Shown here: positions 47,381 through 55,943 of the stretch, in pieces | Layout: the number at the start of each line of letters is the position of its first letter | How positions within the stretch are numbered: the stretch's first letter is position 1 | Origin: Pseudomonas yamanorum | GTDB taxonomy: Bacteria; Pseudomonadota; Gammaproteobacteria; Pseudomonadales; Pseudomonadaceae | Direction of reading: 5' to 3' | DNA: 64,000 nt | Assembly (NCBI RefSeq): GCF_013386765.1 | Contig: NZ_JACARE010000018.1 | Location: forward strand, 126,364 to 190,363 | Translations under genes and position numbers: made by a program | Notes under the pieces: generated by a model | Database searches by the model: none | What the model was told of the DNA's origin: nothing | What the model saw: the letters and a program-made list of their open reading frames with translations, nothing else

Positions 47381-47902
47381 ATGAATGCTCGTCTGCTTGG
47401 TTTGGCCATGGTTGTTGGTTTAACGCTGCCCGTGGCGGCGCAAGCGCAGATGCTGGCGCCGGGTTTGTGGGAATTGACCACCAGCAACATGAAGGTCGAT
47501 AACCAGGACCTGCCGGACTTGTCGCTGATCCTCGGTCAGCTCAAGCAACAGATGACCCCGGAACAGCGCGCCATGCTCGAGAAACAAGGCATCACCATGG
47601 CTGGCAAAGGCGTGCAGGTGTGCCTGACACAAGCCCAGGTGGCGTCCGATTCCATCCCGCTGACCGACCCCCAATCGGGCTGCAAGCAGGAAGTGACGGA
47701 CAAGACCGGCAACCAGTGGAAATTCCGCTTCAGCTGCCCGAAAGCCCAGGGCACTGGCGTGGCAACGTTTCAGAGCCAGCAGGAATTCACCACCACGGTT
47801 AACGGCACCTTCAACGCCACCGGCGTGCAGCAGAAGGGCAGCCTGGACACCCACGCGCAGTGGCTGGGCAGCAACTGCGGTACCGTCAAACCCCGCGCTT
47901 AA
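47381..47902 (+). CDS. DUF3617 family periplasmic protein
   Basis: A 173-residue protein with a signal peptide (cleavage near AQA, residue 22). The mature part has the DUF3617 pattern PGLWELTTS..., a Gln/Met-rich middle, CLTQAQV and paired cysteines (CKQEV, SCPKA, NCGTV). The function is unknown. ATG 47381 has CAGGAG about 9 nt upstream. It stands alone between cls and a REPIN and is divergent from cls. Confidence 0.8.
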   Translation: MNARLLGLAMVVGLTLPVAAQAQMLAPGLWELTTSNMKVDNQDLPDLSLILGQLKQQMTPEQRAMLEKQGITMAGKGVQVCLTQAQVASDSIPLTDPQSGCKQEVTDKTGNQWKFRFSCPKAQGTGVATFQSQQEFTTTVNGTFNATGVQQKGSLDTHAQWLGSNCGTVKPRA

Positions 47903-47919
47903 GAACCACCGCACCCAAG

Positions 47920-48006
47920 TGTGGGAGCAGGCTTGCCTGCGATTGCATCACCTCGGTCTCACTGAAAAACCGAGTCGCTCGCATCGCAGGCAAGCCAGCT
48001 CCCACA
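47920..48006. repeat. REPIN, mixed GCAGGCTTGCCTGC / GCTGGCTTGCC arms
   Basis: TGTGGGAGCAGGCTTGCCTGCGA on the left and TCGCAGGCAAGCCAGCTCCCACA on the right, with CTCGGT and ACCGAG pairing in the middle. It lies between the convergent DUF3617 and zinc-operon genes and may end both transcripts. Confidence 0.85.
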
Positions 48007-48036
48007 GTTGATTGGGTTGCCAGTTCCGGACTCTCT

Positions 48037-49374
48037 TCAGCGCTGAAAATGCAGCGGCAAACCCTGGCAGCTGTCATGCACGCGCCCGTCGTGCCAGGCC
48101 ACGTGGCCGGAGACCAGCGTGGTGCTGACGCTGTGCCGGAAGCTGCGTTCGGCAAAGGGCGTCCAGCCGCAGCGCGCCAGGATCGGCTGGCCGCTGACGG
48201 GCTTGCCGTGGGGCTCGGGCTGGATCAGCACCAGGTCGGCCCAATAACCTTCCCGCAGATAGCCTCGATCAGGGATTGCAAACAAGTCCGCGACGCGATG
48301 GCTGGTTTTTGCCACCAGCGTGGTCAGCGGCAGCAGCCCGTCGGCCACCAATTCCAGCAGCGCCGGCAGGGCGTGTTGCACCAGCGGCAAGCCTGACGGC
48401 GCTTCGCGATACGGCAGCTGTTTTTGCGCCCAGGTGTGGGGCGCATGATCACTGCCGATCACATCCAGACGATCACTCAACAACGCCAGGCGCAGGGCGT
48501 TGCGGTCGGCGCGTGTCTTGATCGCCGGGTTGCATTTGATCTGGTGGCCCAGGCGCGTGTAGTCGCGGTCATCGAACAACAAGTGATGCAGGCAGACTTC
48601 CGCCGTGATGCGTTTTTCCGCCAGGGGTTTGTCTTCGAACAGCACCAGCTCGCGTGCGCTGGTGATGTGCAGCACATGCAGGCGCGTGCCATGCCGCTTG
48701 GCCAGTTCCACCGCCAAAGACGATGAGCGATAGCACGCCTCGGCGTCGCGAATCAGTGGATGAGCCACGGCCGGTATGTGCTCGCCGAAGCGCTCGCGCA
48801 TCCGTTGTTCATTGGCCTGGATGCTGGGCGTGTGCTCGCAGTGGGCCAGGAGAATGGTCGGTACTTCAGCGAACAGACGCTCGAGAATCTTCGGATCATC
48901 CACCAGCATATTGCCGGTGGAGGCGCCCATGAATACTTTGACGCCGGCGACTTCCCGCGGGTCCAGTGCGGCCACGGTGTCGAGGTTGTCGTTGCTCACC
49001 CCGAAGTGAAAACCATAGTTGGCCACCGAATGCAGCGCCGCGCGGCGCTTCTTGTCAGCCAGGGCTTCCAGGTTCAGGGTCGCCGGGCTGGTGTTGGGCA
49101 TGTCCATGAAACTGGTGATGCCACCGGCCACCGCCGCGCGGGACTCGCTGTAGAAACTGCCTTTGTCCGGCGCTCCGGGTTCACGGAAGTGCACCTGGTC
49201 GTCGATCATCCCCGGCAGCAGCCACTGGCCTTGGGCATCGATTTCCACCGCGGCATTGGCGTTGTCGATGCTGCTGGCGATCTTCTCGATACGGCCATTG
49301 GCGACCAGCAGGTCGGCCTCGAATGTCTGGCCTTCGTTTACCAGGCGGGCGTTGCGGATCAGCAGGCGGCTCAT
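48037..49374 (-). CDS. Dihydroorotase paralogue of the zinc-starvation operon (PyrC2/PyrQ-like)
   Basis: A 445-residue amidohydrolase of the dihydroorotase family. The metal motif is present as DDQVHFREPG (HxR in place of HxH in the DQVHFREPG core), with KVFMGASTG, LAHCEH, VLHITSARE and GSDHAPHT downstream. It converts carbamoyl-aspartate to dihydroorotate in pyrimidine synthesis. Its place as last gene of a folE2-to-pyrC operon behind a Zur box indicates a stand-in for the main enzyme when zinc is low, as with P. aeruginosa PyrQ. It begins 2 nt after the carbonic anhydrase stop. Confidence 0.85.
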   Translation of the reverse strand: MSRLLIRNARLVNEGQTFEADLLVANGRIEKIASSIDNANAAVEIDAQGQWLLPGMIDDQVHFREPGAPDKGSFYSESRAAVAGGITSFMDMPNTSPATLNLEALADKKRRAALHSVANYGFHFGVSNDNLDTVAALDPREVAGVKVFMGASTGNMLVDDPKILERLFAEVPTILLAHCEHTPSIQANEQRMRERFGEHIPAVAHPLIRDAEACYRSSSLAVELAKRHGTRLHVLHITSARELVLFEDKPLAEKRITAEVCLHHLLFDDRDYTRLGHQIKCNPAIKTRADRNALRLALLSDRLDVIGSDHAPHTWAQKQLPYREAPSGLPLVQHALPALLELVADGLLPLTTLVAKTSHRVADLFAIPDRGYLREGYWADLVLIQPEPHGKPVSGQPILARCGWTPFAERSFRHSVSTTLVSGHVAWHDGRVHDSCQGLPLHFQR

Positions 49375-49376
49375 GG

Positions 49377-49937
49377 TCAGAACTCGTTTTGCAGGGCTTT
49401 GTAACCCAGTACCAGGTCGACATTGGTGCGCGCCACGTCTTCGGAAAACTCCGAAGCGCTGACACTCACCGGCGGGAATTGGGACAAGTCGGTGTTGGGG
49501 CCGATCCGGGTGGTGGAGGGCACGTAGAACGCATCGGGCAAGTCGCGGCCGTCGACTACGGAGTTGTGGCGCACCACGCAGCCGTCGCCGACGACGCAGT
49601 TGAACAGCACGCTGTTGAAGCCGATGAATACCCGGTTACCGACGGTGCAAGGGCCGTGGACGATGGAGCGATGGGCGATGGAGGTGAACTCGCCAATGGT
49701 CACGGCGGCGCCGGATTTTGAGTGGATGACTACGCCGTCCTGGATATTCGAATTGGCGCCGATGGTGATCGGGTCCATGTCGCCGTTGGCGTCGACTTCG
49801 TCGGCGCGGATCACCGCGTAAGGGCCGACAAATACGTTTTCGCCGATGATCACCTTGCCGCAGATGATCGCGGTTTTGTCGACGTAGGCCGATTCGGCAA
49901 TCACGGGCAGATCGCCGGAAGGGTTTTTGCGGATCAT
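49377..49937 (-). CDS. Gamma-class carbonic anhydrase-like protein
   Basis: A 186-residue left-handed beta-helix protein. Hexapeptide turns such as AIICGKVIIGENVFVGPYAVIRADE, then GVVIHSKSG, TSIAHRSIVHGP and FIGFNSVLFNCVVGDGCVVRHNSVVDG, carry the three metal-binding histidines of gamma carbonic anhydrases. This class works with Fe, Co or Zn and can thus replace the zinc-only beta enzymes. The start is ATG 49937, overlapping the hisI2 stop by 4 nt; a longer reading has no family support. Confidence 0.85.
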   Translation of the reverse strand: MIRKNPSGDLPVIAESAYVDKTAIICGKVIIGENVFVGPYAVIRADEVDANGDMDPITIGANSNIQDGVVIHSKSGAAVTIGEFTSIAHRSIVHGPCTVGNRVFIGFNSVLFNCVVGDGCVVRHNSVVDGRDLPDAFYVPSTTRIGPNTDLSQFPPVSVSASEFSEDVARTNVDLVLGYKALQNEF

Positions 49938-50359
49938 GGGTCTGGCTCCTTGAGGGGCGCGGTGATGATGTGTACGTGGCCGCCTTCGATGGCGTTGTAG
50001 AAACAGGTGGGCCGGCCCGTGTGACAGGCCGGTCCTTGCTGGTCGACGATCAGCAACACGGCGTCGCCGTCGCAATCCAGGCGCGCCTCCACCAGCTGTT
50101 GCCAGTGGCCGGAGCTTTCGCCCTTGCGCCACAGTTGCTGGCGCGAGCGGGACCAGTAGCAGACCTGCCCGGTGGCCAGGGTTTCGTCGAGGGCCCGGCG
50201 GTTCATCCAGGCCAGCATCAACACTTCGCCGCTGCCGTGTTGCTGGGCGATGGCGGCAATCAGGCCATCACTGTTCCACGGCAGGGCGTCGAGCACGCGG
50301 TCGAGTGGAAAGCGGCTGCCGACGGCAGCCCCTTCCAGGTCGAGCATGCTCAGGGTCAT
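49934..50359 (-). CDS. HisI2, phosphoribosyl-AMP cyclohydrolase paralogue
   Basis: A 141-residue PRA-CH domain protein without the HisE part. Motifs VLMLAWMNRRALDETLATG and YWSRSRQQLWRKGESSGH match HisI, as does VEARLDCDGDAVLLIVDQQGPACHTGRPTCFY. The DCDGD and two cysteines are the metal ligands. HisI opens the adenine ring of PR-AMP in histidine synthesis. Its presence in a Zur-type operon marks it as the low-zinc copy. ATG 50359 overlaps the upstream stop by 4 nt (ATGA). Confidence 0.86.
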   Translation of the reverse strand: MTLSMLDLEGAAVGSRFPLDRVLDALPWNSDGLIAAIAQQHGSGEVLMLAWMNRRALDETLATGQVCYWSRSRQQLWRKGESSGHWQQLVEARLDCDGDAVLLIVDQQGPACHTGRPTCFYNAIEGGHVHIITAPLKEPDP

Positions 50360-51240
50360 GGCTTGCTCAAGGCCGCGCACAGAGTGTTGAGGTTGTATTC
50401 GAACAGGCCGGTAAAGGTGCTTGCCGGGCCTTCTGCGGCCAGGGCGTCCGAGTACAGCGTGCCGCCGATTTGCGCGCCGCTTTCGTCAGCGATCTGCTTG
50501 AGCAGGCGCGAATCCTTGATGTTTTCCATGAACACCGCCTTGACCTTGTCCTTGCGGATCTGGGTGATCAGCGTGGCGACTTCGGCGGCAGACGGTTCAC
50601 GTTCGGTGGACAGGCCTTGAGGCGACAGGAACTCGATACCGTAGGCCTGGCCCAGGTAACCGAAGGCGTCATGGGAGGTCACGATGCGGCGGTTGCCCGG
50701 TGGCAGTGCGCCGAACTTGGCCTTGGCTTCAGCCAGCAGGCGGTAGATTTCTTTCAGGTACACCTGGCTGTTGTGCTCGTAGTCCGCCTTGTTGGCCGGG
50801 TCGGCAGCGATCAGCGCCTTGGTGATGTTGTTCACGTAGATAACGGTGTTGGCCAGGTTGTGCCAGGCGTGCGGGTCGGGGATGGTCTCGCCGTCCTCTT
50901 CCATGGTGTGGGACAACACGCCTTTACTGGCGGTGACCACAGTCGCCTTGGTCTCGGTGCTGGTGACCAGTCGATCCAGCCACGGCTCGAAGCCCAGACC
51001 ATTTTTGATGATCACCCGGGCCTTGAGCAGCGCCTTGGCGTCGTCCGGCGTTGGTTCGTAGGTATGGGCGTCGGCGTCTGGGCCGACCATGTTGCTGATC
51101 TGGATATGATCGCCACCGACCTGGTGGGTCATGTCGTCAAGAATACTGAAGCTGGTAACCACCTGAAGCTTGTCGGCAGCCTGGGCCGTCGCGAACGACA
51201 GCGGCAGCAACACACTGAACAGCACGAGTAGAGCGCGCAT
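50356..51240 (-). CDS. Metal ABC transporter substrate-binding protein (ZnuA/MntC family)
   Basis: A 294-residue periplasmic protein with a signal peptide (MRALLVLFSVLLPLSFATAQA). Metal-ligand positions are seen in order: His in DADAHTYEPTP, His in DPHAWHNLAN, His in TSHDAFGYLG and Asp in LYSDAL. There is no long His-rich loop of the classic ZnuA type. ATG 51240 with GAGGTG upstream is preferred over ATG 51255, which overlaps the permease stop. The set gives a complete ABC importer inside the Zur-controlled operon, most likely for zinc. Confidence 0.87.
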   Translation of the reverse strand: MRALLVLFSVLLPLSFATAQAADKLQVVTSFSILDDMTHQVGGDHIQISNMVGPDADAHTYEPTPDDAKALLKARVIIKNGLGFEPWLDRLVTSTETKATVVTASKGVLSHTMEEDGETIPDPHAWHNLANTVIYVNNITKALIAADPANKADYEHNSQVYLKEIYRLLAEAKAKFGALPPGNRRIVTSHDAFGYLGQAYGIEFLSPQGLSTEREPSAAEVATLITQIRKDKVKAVFMENIKDSRLLKQIADESGAQIGGTLYSDALAAEGPASTFTGLFEYNLNTLCAALSKP

Positions 51241-51251
51241 CGGGAAACACC

Positions 51252-52118
51252 TCATTGGGATGTAAGCAAAGGCGGGCGGCGCAGCAAGCCGTGCACCGGA
51301 CCGAAGACCACGGACAGCAGGTACAAGCCGCCAGCCACCAGCACAATCGCCGGGCCGCTGGGCAGCGAGTAGTAGAACGACAGCAACAAGCCAAGCCACA
51401 CCGACAGGCATCCCAGCACCGCGGATATGGCGATCAACACCGGCAGGCGCCGGCTCCAGAAGCGTGAAGCAATCGCCGGCAACATCATCAAGCCGACCAC
51501 CATCAGGGCGCCGATGGCCTGGAAGCCGATCACCAGGTTCAGCACCACCAGCGTCAAAAACAGGCCGTGGGCCAGCGGGCCCAGGCGGCTGACGGTTTGC
51601 AGGAACAGCGGGTCGAGGGTGTCCAGCAGCAGCGGTTTGTAGATCACCGCCATGGCGATCAGGCTGAAGCCCGAGACCCAGAGCATGCCGGTGAGGGTCG
51701 GGCCGTCGACCGCCAGGGCCGAGCCGAACAGTAGGTGCAGCAGGTCGAGGCGTTTCCCGGCGAGGCCGAGGATCAACACGCCGCTGGCCAGGGAAATCGG
51801 GTAGATGGCGGCGAGGCTGGCGTCTTCCTTAAGGCCCGTGCGACGGGTGATCCAGGCAGCGAGGCCGGCCATGCTCAGGCCGGCGCCCAGGCCGCCGATG
51901 GTCAGCGCGGGCAGGCTCAGGCCGGCAAACCAGAAGCCCAGGGCGGCGCCGGGCAGGATGCCGTGAGACACCGCGTCACCGATCAGGCTCATGCGCCGCA
52001 GGATCAGGAACACTCCCAGCGGCGCCGTGCTGCATGCCAATACCAACCCGCCGACGAGGGCGCGGCGCATGAAAACGAAGTCGAGAAACGGCATCCACAG
52101 GTGGGCGGCAAAGTGCAT
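51252..52118 (-). CDS. Metal ABC transporter permease (ZnuB family)
   Basis: A 288-residue integral membrane protein with about eight helices and the family blocks MRRALVGGLVLACSTAPLGVFLILRRMSLIGDAVSHG and VVGLMMLPAIAS. It forms the channel of the importer with the ATPase encoded immediately before (1-nt overlap, TGATG) and the binding protein after. The first residues (MHFAAHLWMPFLDFVFM) give a short periplasmic or cytoplasmic lead. Confidence 0.9.
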   Translation of the reverse strand: MHFAAHLWMPFLDFVFMRRALVGGLVLACSTAPLGVFLILRRMSLIGDAVSHGILPGAALGFWFAGLSLPALTIGGLGAGLSMAGLAAWITRRTGLKEDASLAAIYPISLASGVLILGLAGKRLDLLHLLFGSALAVDGPTLTGMLWVSGFSLIAMAVIYKPLLLDTLDPLFLQTVSRLGPLAHGLFLTLVVLNLVIGFQAIGALMVVGLMMLPAIASRFWSRRLPVLIAISAVLGCLSVWLGLLLSFYYSLPSGPAIVLVAGGLYLLSVVFGPVHGLLRRPPLLTSQ

Positions 52119-52786
52119 CAGGCCACCTGCATCTGAGGCTGTGGGCGGATCAGTTCTTTGCTTGAACCGAATACGCAGCCACTGCTTTTGATCTGCACCA
52201 CTTGCTGGGTGTGTTGGCGCACGGAGCCGAGGTCATGGCACACCACGACCACGGTGCGGCCTTCGTCGTGCCAGGCGTGGATGTGTTTCCAGCACAGCGC
52301 CTGACCGTCTTCGTCGAGGGCGGCGTGGGGTTCGTCCAGCAGCAATATCGGCGACTCGGCCAGGCTCATGCGTGCGAGCAGGGCGCGTTGCAGTTCGCCA
52401 CCCGACAACGCCATCAACGGCCGATGCTCCAGGCCACTGAGGCACCAGTCTTCGAGCACGACACTCAGGCGTTTGGTGCGTTGTTCTGGGGTTTGCTTGC
52501 TGCCCCAGAAGCCGGCCGCCACCAACTCTTCGAGGCTTATAGGAAACTGGCGATCGAGGTTCTGTTGCTGGGGCAAAAACGACAGCCCACCACGGCGTGG
52601 AACATCAATCGTCACTTTCCCGGCCAAGGGCTTCTGCAGGCCGGCGATGACTTTCAGCAAGCTGCTTTTGCCGGTGCCATTGGCGCCGATGATGCCAGTG
52701 AGGCTGCCTTTTTCCAGGGTGAAATCTATAGCCGGGGTGAGAGGTTGGCCGGGGGCGCCCCAGCGCAAGGCGGTGCAGGTGATCAT
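52118..52786 (-). CDS. Metal ABC transporter ATPase (ZnuC family)
   Basis: A 222-residue ATPase with Walker A GANGTGKSS, signature LSGGELQRALLAR and Walker B ILLLDEPHAALD, followed by the switch His in VVVVCHDL. It powers the adjacent permease. The start overlaps the folE2 stop by 4 nt (ATGA), tying metal import to the zinc-sparing GTP cyclohydrolase in one transcript. A true znuC elsewhere in the genome is likely, so this is probably a second system. Confidence 0.9.
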   Translation of the reverse strand: MITCTALRWGAPGQPLTPAIDFTLEKGSLTGIIGANGTGKSSLLKVIAGLQKPLAGKVTIDVPRRGGLSFLPQQQNLDRQFPISLEELVAAGFWGSKQTPEQRTKRLSVVLEDWCLSGLEHRPLMALSGGELQRALLARMSLAESPILLLDEPHAALDEDGQALCWKHIHAWHDEGRTVVVVCHDLGSVRQHTQQVVQIKSSGCVFGSSKELIRPQPQMQVA

Positions 52787-53691
52787 TCGGAAGGTCTCGT
52801 CCAGCGGCTTTCAGCTACGGCATCGTGCGCGTGCAGGCTTTCGGCGTGGATCACTTTCAAGTGGAAGGCAATGACCGCATCCGAGCGTTTCAAGGCGAGG
52901 TTAAGGCGGCGGGCGGCGTCTTCGCAGAACATCAGGTTCTGCCCGTTGGCCAGGGCGAAGGCTTGTTCGTCTGCACGCTTTACGGCGGTTTGTACGGCAG
53001 TGCCGAGGGCGGCTTCGGTTTCGTCGATCAATTGCGTCAGCGGCAGTGTGGGCTGATCGCCTTGAAGACGGACCTGCAACAGCGCGCTGCTGCGCTGGCT
53101 GTGGGGCGTGGCGACGATGCCGTTGGCGCTGCCCAGCCAGGTCAGCACGTCTTCGTGTTGCAACGGTGTGTTACCGAAGTCTTCGATAAATTGCTGCTGA
53201 ATCAATTGCCTGGCGAGGGCAGCCGAGCAAGGGCAGGTTGAAGAGTAAGTAACGTCAATTTTTAGTTCCACGTGGAACATCTGTTTTTCCAGACGCGCCT
53301 CGATGCTCACGGGATAGCTTTTCCAGCCGGCTAACGGGCTGACCAACGCGGGACGTTTCAGCAGCAAGTCTGCATGAATCCGCAGGTAGGCATTTGTGGA
53401 TAAACCTTCATGACTGTCGAGAAAACGTTGCAATACACTGCGCAGCAGTGCTGGCGAAAGCGGCTGCTGTTCAAGCATTTCCAGCGCCAGGTAAAGCCGC
53501 GACATATGAATGCCACGGGCCTCGCCATCGTCCAGGCTGACGCCCGCGTCAGCCTTGGCGCTGAGGCGCTGGCCGTCGATCTGAATGGGCAGGGCAATGC
53601 CGCACATGCCCACCCAATCCAGCGGCAAGGCTTGGCGTGAAGCCTGCGCGGCGATATCGGGCAGAGTCAGCGCGTTCATGAGCAGGTCCAT
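52783..53691 (-). CDS. folE2: FolE2 (type IB GTP cyclohydrolase)
   Basis: A 302-residue FolE2. Recognisable blocks are VTYSSTCPCSAALARQLIQ, with the catalytic/metal cysteine, GTAVQTAVKRADEQAFALANGQNLMFCEDAARRLN and the terminal AESLHAHDAVAE. It makes dihydroneopterin triphosphate from GTP using metals other than zinc, so it replaces FolE when zinc is low. It is first in the leftward operon, 21 bp from a Zur palindrome. ATG 53691 and ATG 53679 are both possible starts. A parS core is embedded at 53264-53279, coding for MFHVEL. Confidence 0.92.
   Translation of the reverse strand: MDLLMNALTLPDIAAQASRQALPLDWVGMCGIALPIQIDGQRLSAKADAGVSLDDGEARGIHMSRLYLALEMLEQQPLSPALLRSVLQRFLDSHEGLSTNAYLRIHADLLLKRPALVSPLAGWKSYPVSIEARLEKQMFHVELKIDVTYSSTCPCSAALARQLIQQQFIEDFGNTPLQHEDVLTWLGSANGIVATPHSQRSSALLQVRLQGDQPTLPLTQLIDETEAALGTAVQTAVKRADEQAFALANGQNLMFCEDAARRLNLALKRSDAVIAFHLKVIHAESLHAHDAVAESRWTRPSE
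53264..53279. other. parS centromere-like site
   Basis: AGTTCCACGTGGAACA contains the perfect 14-bp palindrome GTTCCACGTGGAAC (53265-53278), the canonical parS core recognised by ParB in Pseudomonas and most bacteria. It lies inside folE2, about 48 kb from parB. Confidence 0.88.
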
Positions 53692-53711
53692 CGTTGGAAA
53701 TAAAAAGACAT

Positions 53712-53724
53712 GTTATATTATAAC
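53712..53724. promoter_or_regulatory. Zur box between folE2 and the amidase gene
   Basis: GTTATATTATAAC is a perfect 13-bp palindrome of the type bound by the zinc repressor Zur. It sits in the 116-bp divergent spacer, 21 bp from the folE2 start and 84 bp from the amidase start, and could repress both. Confidence 0.85.
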
Positions 53725-53807
53725 TATTGAGTCGACGAAATTTTTTCTGCTCTGTCTTTTATTCAGTCATGTCGAGTACGGAAGCTCCTTTATTTGCGGT
53801 GTAAGTC

Positions 53808-55019
53808 ATGCACAGACGTCAACTCCTCAACCTGCTGCTGGCCAGCGCGGTGTTCACCTTGCCCTTTGGCGTGTCTGCCGCGCAGATCCGCAATGCACGG
53901 CTGTGGCGCTCGGATAACAAGCTGCGGCTGGTGCTGGATCTCAGCGGCCCGGTGCAATACAAGACCTTTACCCTGACCGCGCCGGAGCGGTTGATCATCG
54001 ATTTGAGCGGCGCGAAGCTGACCGGTGATTTCAGCCAGCTGGCCCTGACCAACAGCGGCATCACCTCGATTCGCTCGGGGCACTTTGGCCAGGGTGATAC
54101 GCGGATCGTGCTGGATTTGAAGGCGCCGATGCAGCTCAACAGCTTTCTGCTGCCACCGCAGGATGGCCAGGGCCACCGCCTGGTGCTGGACCTGACCAGC
54201 GCCACCCATGCCCCTCAGCAAATCGCGGCCGCGCCTGCACCCTTGGCGGCGCCAGTGGACAAGGCCCATCCGAAACGCGACATCATCGTGGTGGTCGACC
54301 CAGGCCATGGCGGCAAGGATCCGGGTGCTATCGGCTCCAAAGGCCAGCGCGAAAAAGACGTGGTGCTGTCCATCGCCCAATTGCTGGCCAAGCGCTTGAA
54401 ACGCGAGAAGGGCTTCGATGTGAAGCTGGTGCGCAACGACGACTTCTTCGTGCCGCTGCGTAAACGCGTGGATATCGCCCGCCAGCACAAGGCCGACATG
54501 TTCATCTCGGTACACGCCGATGCGGCGCCACGGCTTACGGCGTCTGGCGCCTCTGTCTATGCGTTGTCCGAAGGTGGTGCGACGTCCGCCACCGCGCGCT
54601 TCATGGCACAACGGGAAAACGGCGCCGACCTGTTGGGCGCCACCACCTTGCTCAATCTCAAGGACAAGGACCCGATGCTCGCCGGGGTGATTCTCGACAT
54701 GTCGATGAACGCCACCATCGCCTCCAGCCTGCAACTGGGCAGCTCGGTGCTGGGCAGCCTGCAAAGCATCACCACGCTGCATCAAAAACGTGTGGAACAG
54801 GCCGGCTTTGCGGTACTGAAGTCGCCGGACGTGCCGTCGATCCTGGTGGAAACCGGGTTTATCTCCAACACCCAGGACGCCCAGCGGCTGGTCACCGCGC
54901 GCCATCAACAGGCGGTGGCAGACGGTTTATTTGAAGGGTTGAAAAACTACTTCCAGAAGAACCCGCCGATGAACAGCTACATGGCCTGGGTTCAGGAACA
55001 GAAAAACGGCCAGGTCTAG
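53808..55019 (+). CDS. N-acetylmuramoyl-L-alanine amidase (AmiA/AmiC type), zinc-locus copy
   Basis: A 403-residue exported amidase. The N terminus MHRRQLLNLLLASAV has twin arginines, suggesting Tat export as for E. coli AmiA and AmiC. An AMIN domain (about 28-125) localises it to the wall. The Amidase_3 catalytic domain starts IIVVVDPGHGGKDPGAIG, continues with SVHADAAP, and ends with the catalytic VETGFISN. It cuts the peptide from MurNAc during cell separation. The enzyme needs zinc, so a Zur-controlled extra copy may secure wall splitting at low zinc. Confidence 0.9.
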   Translation: MHRRQLLNLLLASAVFTLPFGVSAAQIRNARLWRSDNKLRLVLDLSGPVQYKTFTLTAPERLIIDLSGAKLTGDFSQLALTNSGITSIRSGHFGQGDTRIVLDLKAPMQLNSFLLPPQDGQGHRLVLDLTSATHAPQQIAAAPAPLAAPVDKAHPKRDIIVVVDPGHGGKDPGAIGSKGQREKDVVLSIAQLLAKRLKREKGFDVKLVRNDDFFVPLRKRVDIARQHKADMFISVHADAAPRLTASGASVYALSEGGATSATARFMAQRENGADLLGATTLLNLKDKDPMLAGVILDMSMNATIASSLQLGSSVLGSLQSITTLHQKRVEQAGFAVLKSPDVPSILVETGFISNTQDAQRLVTARHQQAVADGLFEGLKNYFQKNPPMNSYMAWVQEQKNGQV

Positions 55020-55384
55020 CAGCCGGTTATTCGGCTGCAGGTGAACTTGGCGCTGGCACCACCGGAACTGGAAAACCGGTTGATGGTGGTCCAGCCCACT
55101 CGCCGCGTGTAGCCCACCCACGCCTCACCGTCGGACGCCAGCCCGGTAAAGAACGTCAGTTGCCCGTAGCGGCTGCTGGTCTGTGCCCAATAGCGTTTGC
55201 CGATCACCTCGAACCCCCGCAAATACGTAGTGCTGCCCACCGTCGCGACGCTGTAGGCATTGCCCTGCGCGTCGACGCACGCCAGCAGGTTGGCGCTGCG
55301 CGTGCAGTTGGCCAGCAGGCTTGGCACCTGGGCGCCGGCCTGGCCCGTCACCATCAGCAACACACCGCACAACAGGTATTTCAT
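55016..55384 (-). CDS. Small exported protein of the zinc locus, unknown function
   Basis: A 122-residue protein with a signal peptide (MKYLLCGVLLMVTGQAGAQ). The mature part has four cysteines (in ANCTRSANLLACVD and FTCSRITGC), likely two disulfides, and aromatic-rich repeats (TTYLRGFEVIGKRYW). I do not recognise a domain. It faces the amidase tail to tail (4-nt overlap) and its start lies 81 bp from the second Zur box, shared with dksA2. A zinc-linked role is inferred from position only. Confidence 0.6.
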   Translation of the reverse strand: MKYLLCGVLLMVTGQAGAQVPSLLANCTRSANLLACVDAQGNAYSVATVGSTTYLRGFEVIGKRYWAQTSSRYGQLTFFTGLASDGEAWVGYTRRVGWTTINRFSSSGGASAKFTCSRITGC

Positions 55385-55464
55385 AGAGGCTCTCGGGGCG
55401 TTAATCGGCTGCCAGCATTGCGCCCTTCGTCACTCTGAGCAAGGGGGATTGGCTTATTTGCATT

Positions 55465-55477
55465 GTTATACTATAAC
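55465..55477. promoter_or_regulatory. Zur box upstream of dksA2
   Basis: GTTATACTATAAC is a perfect 13-bp palindrome differing from the site at 53712 only at the centre base. It lies 34 bp before the dksA2 start, on the other side of the small exported gene. Confidence 0.85.
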
Positions 55478-55511
55478 ATTAAAAAACAGCCTGACCCGTG
55501 AACCGCCTCCG

Positions 55512-55916
55512 ATGACCGAACAAGACCTTCTCGCCCAACCGTCCGCCGACTACATGAATGAGGCCCAGCAGGGTTTCTTCCGCGAGCTGTTGCTGGCCCA
55601 GCGCAATGAGCTGCAAGTGCGCATCGACGCTGAATTCATGGTGCTGCGCGAACAGGAACCCAACAGCGACCCCGCCGATGTTGGCAGCGCCGAAGAGCAG
55701 CGCCAATGGCAACTGCGCCTGCTGGAGCGCGAAAAAAAGCTGTTGGACAAGATCGATGAAGCCCTGGAACACCTGGCCCGCGGCGAATACGGCTGGTGCC
55801 GCGAAACCGGCGAGCCCATCGGCCTCAAGCGCCTGTTGCTGCGCCCCACGGCCACCCTGTGTATCGAAGCCAAAGAACGTGAAGAGCTGCGCGAACGCCA
55901 TCAACGGGCGATTTGA
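55512..55916 (+). CDS. dksA2: DksA2, zinc-independent DksA paralogue
   Basis: A 134-residue RNA-polymerase secondary-channel regulator. The coiled coil includes DPADVGSAEEQRQ, with the acidic tip residues. The zinc finger of classic DksA is reduced: Cys96 and Cys117 remain, but the partner positions are Thr99 and Ala120 (CxxT ... CxxA). P. aeruginosa DksA2 has the same two-cysteine form and replaces DksA when zinc is scarce. ATG 55512 follows a Zur box; an earlier in-frame ATG has no family support. cobW follows after 27 nt. Confidence 0.93.
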   Translation: MTEQDLLAQPSADYMNEAQQGFFRELLLAQRNELQVRIDAEFMVLREQEPNSDPADVGSAEEQRQWQLRLLEREKKLLDKIDEALEHLARGEYGWCRETGEPIGLKRLLLRPTATLCIEAKEREELRERHQRAI

Positions 55917-55943
55917 CCGGCCAACCCTGATGAGGAACACCTG

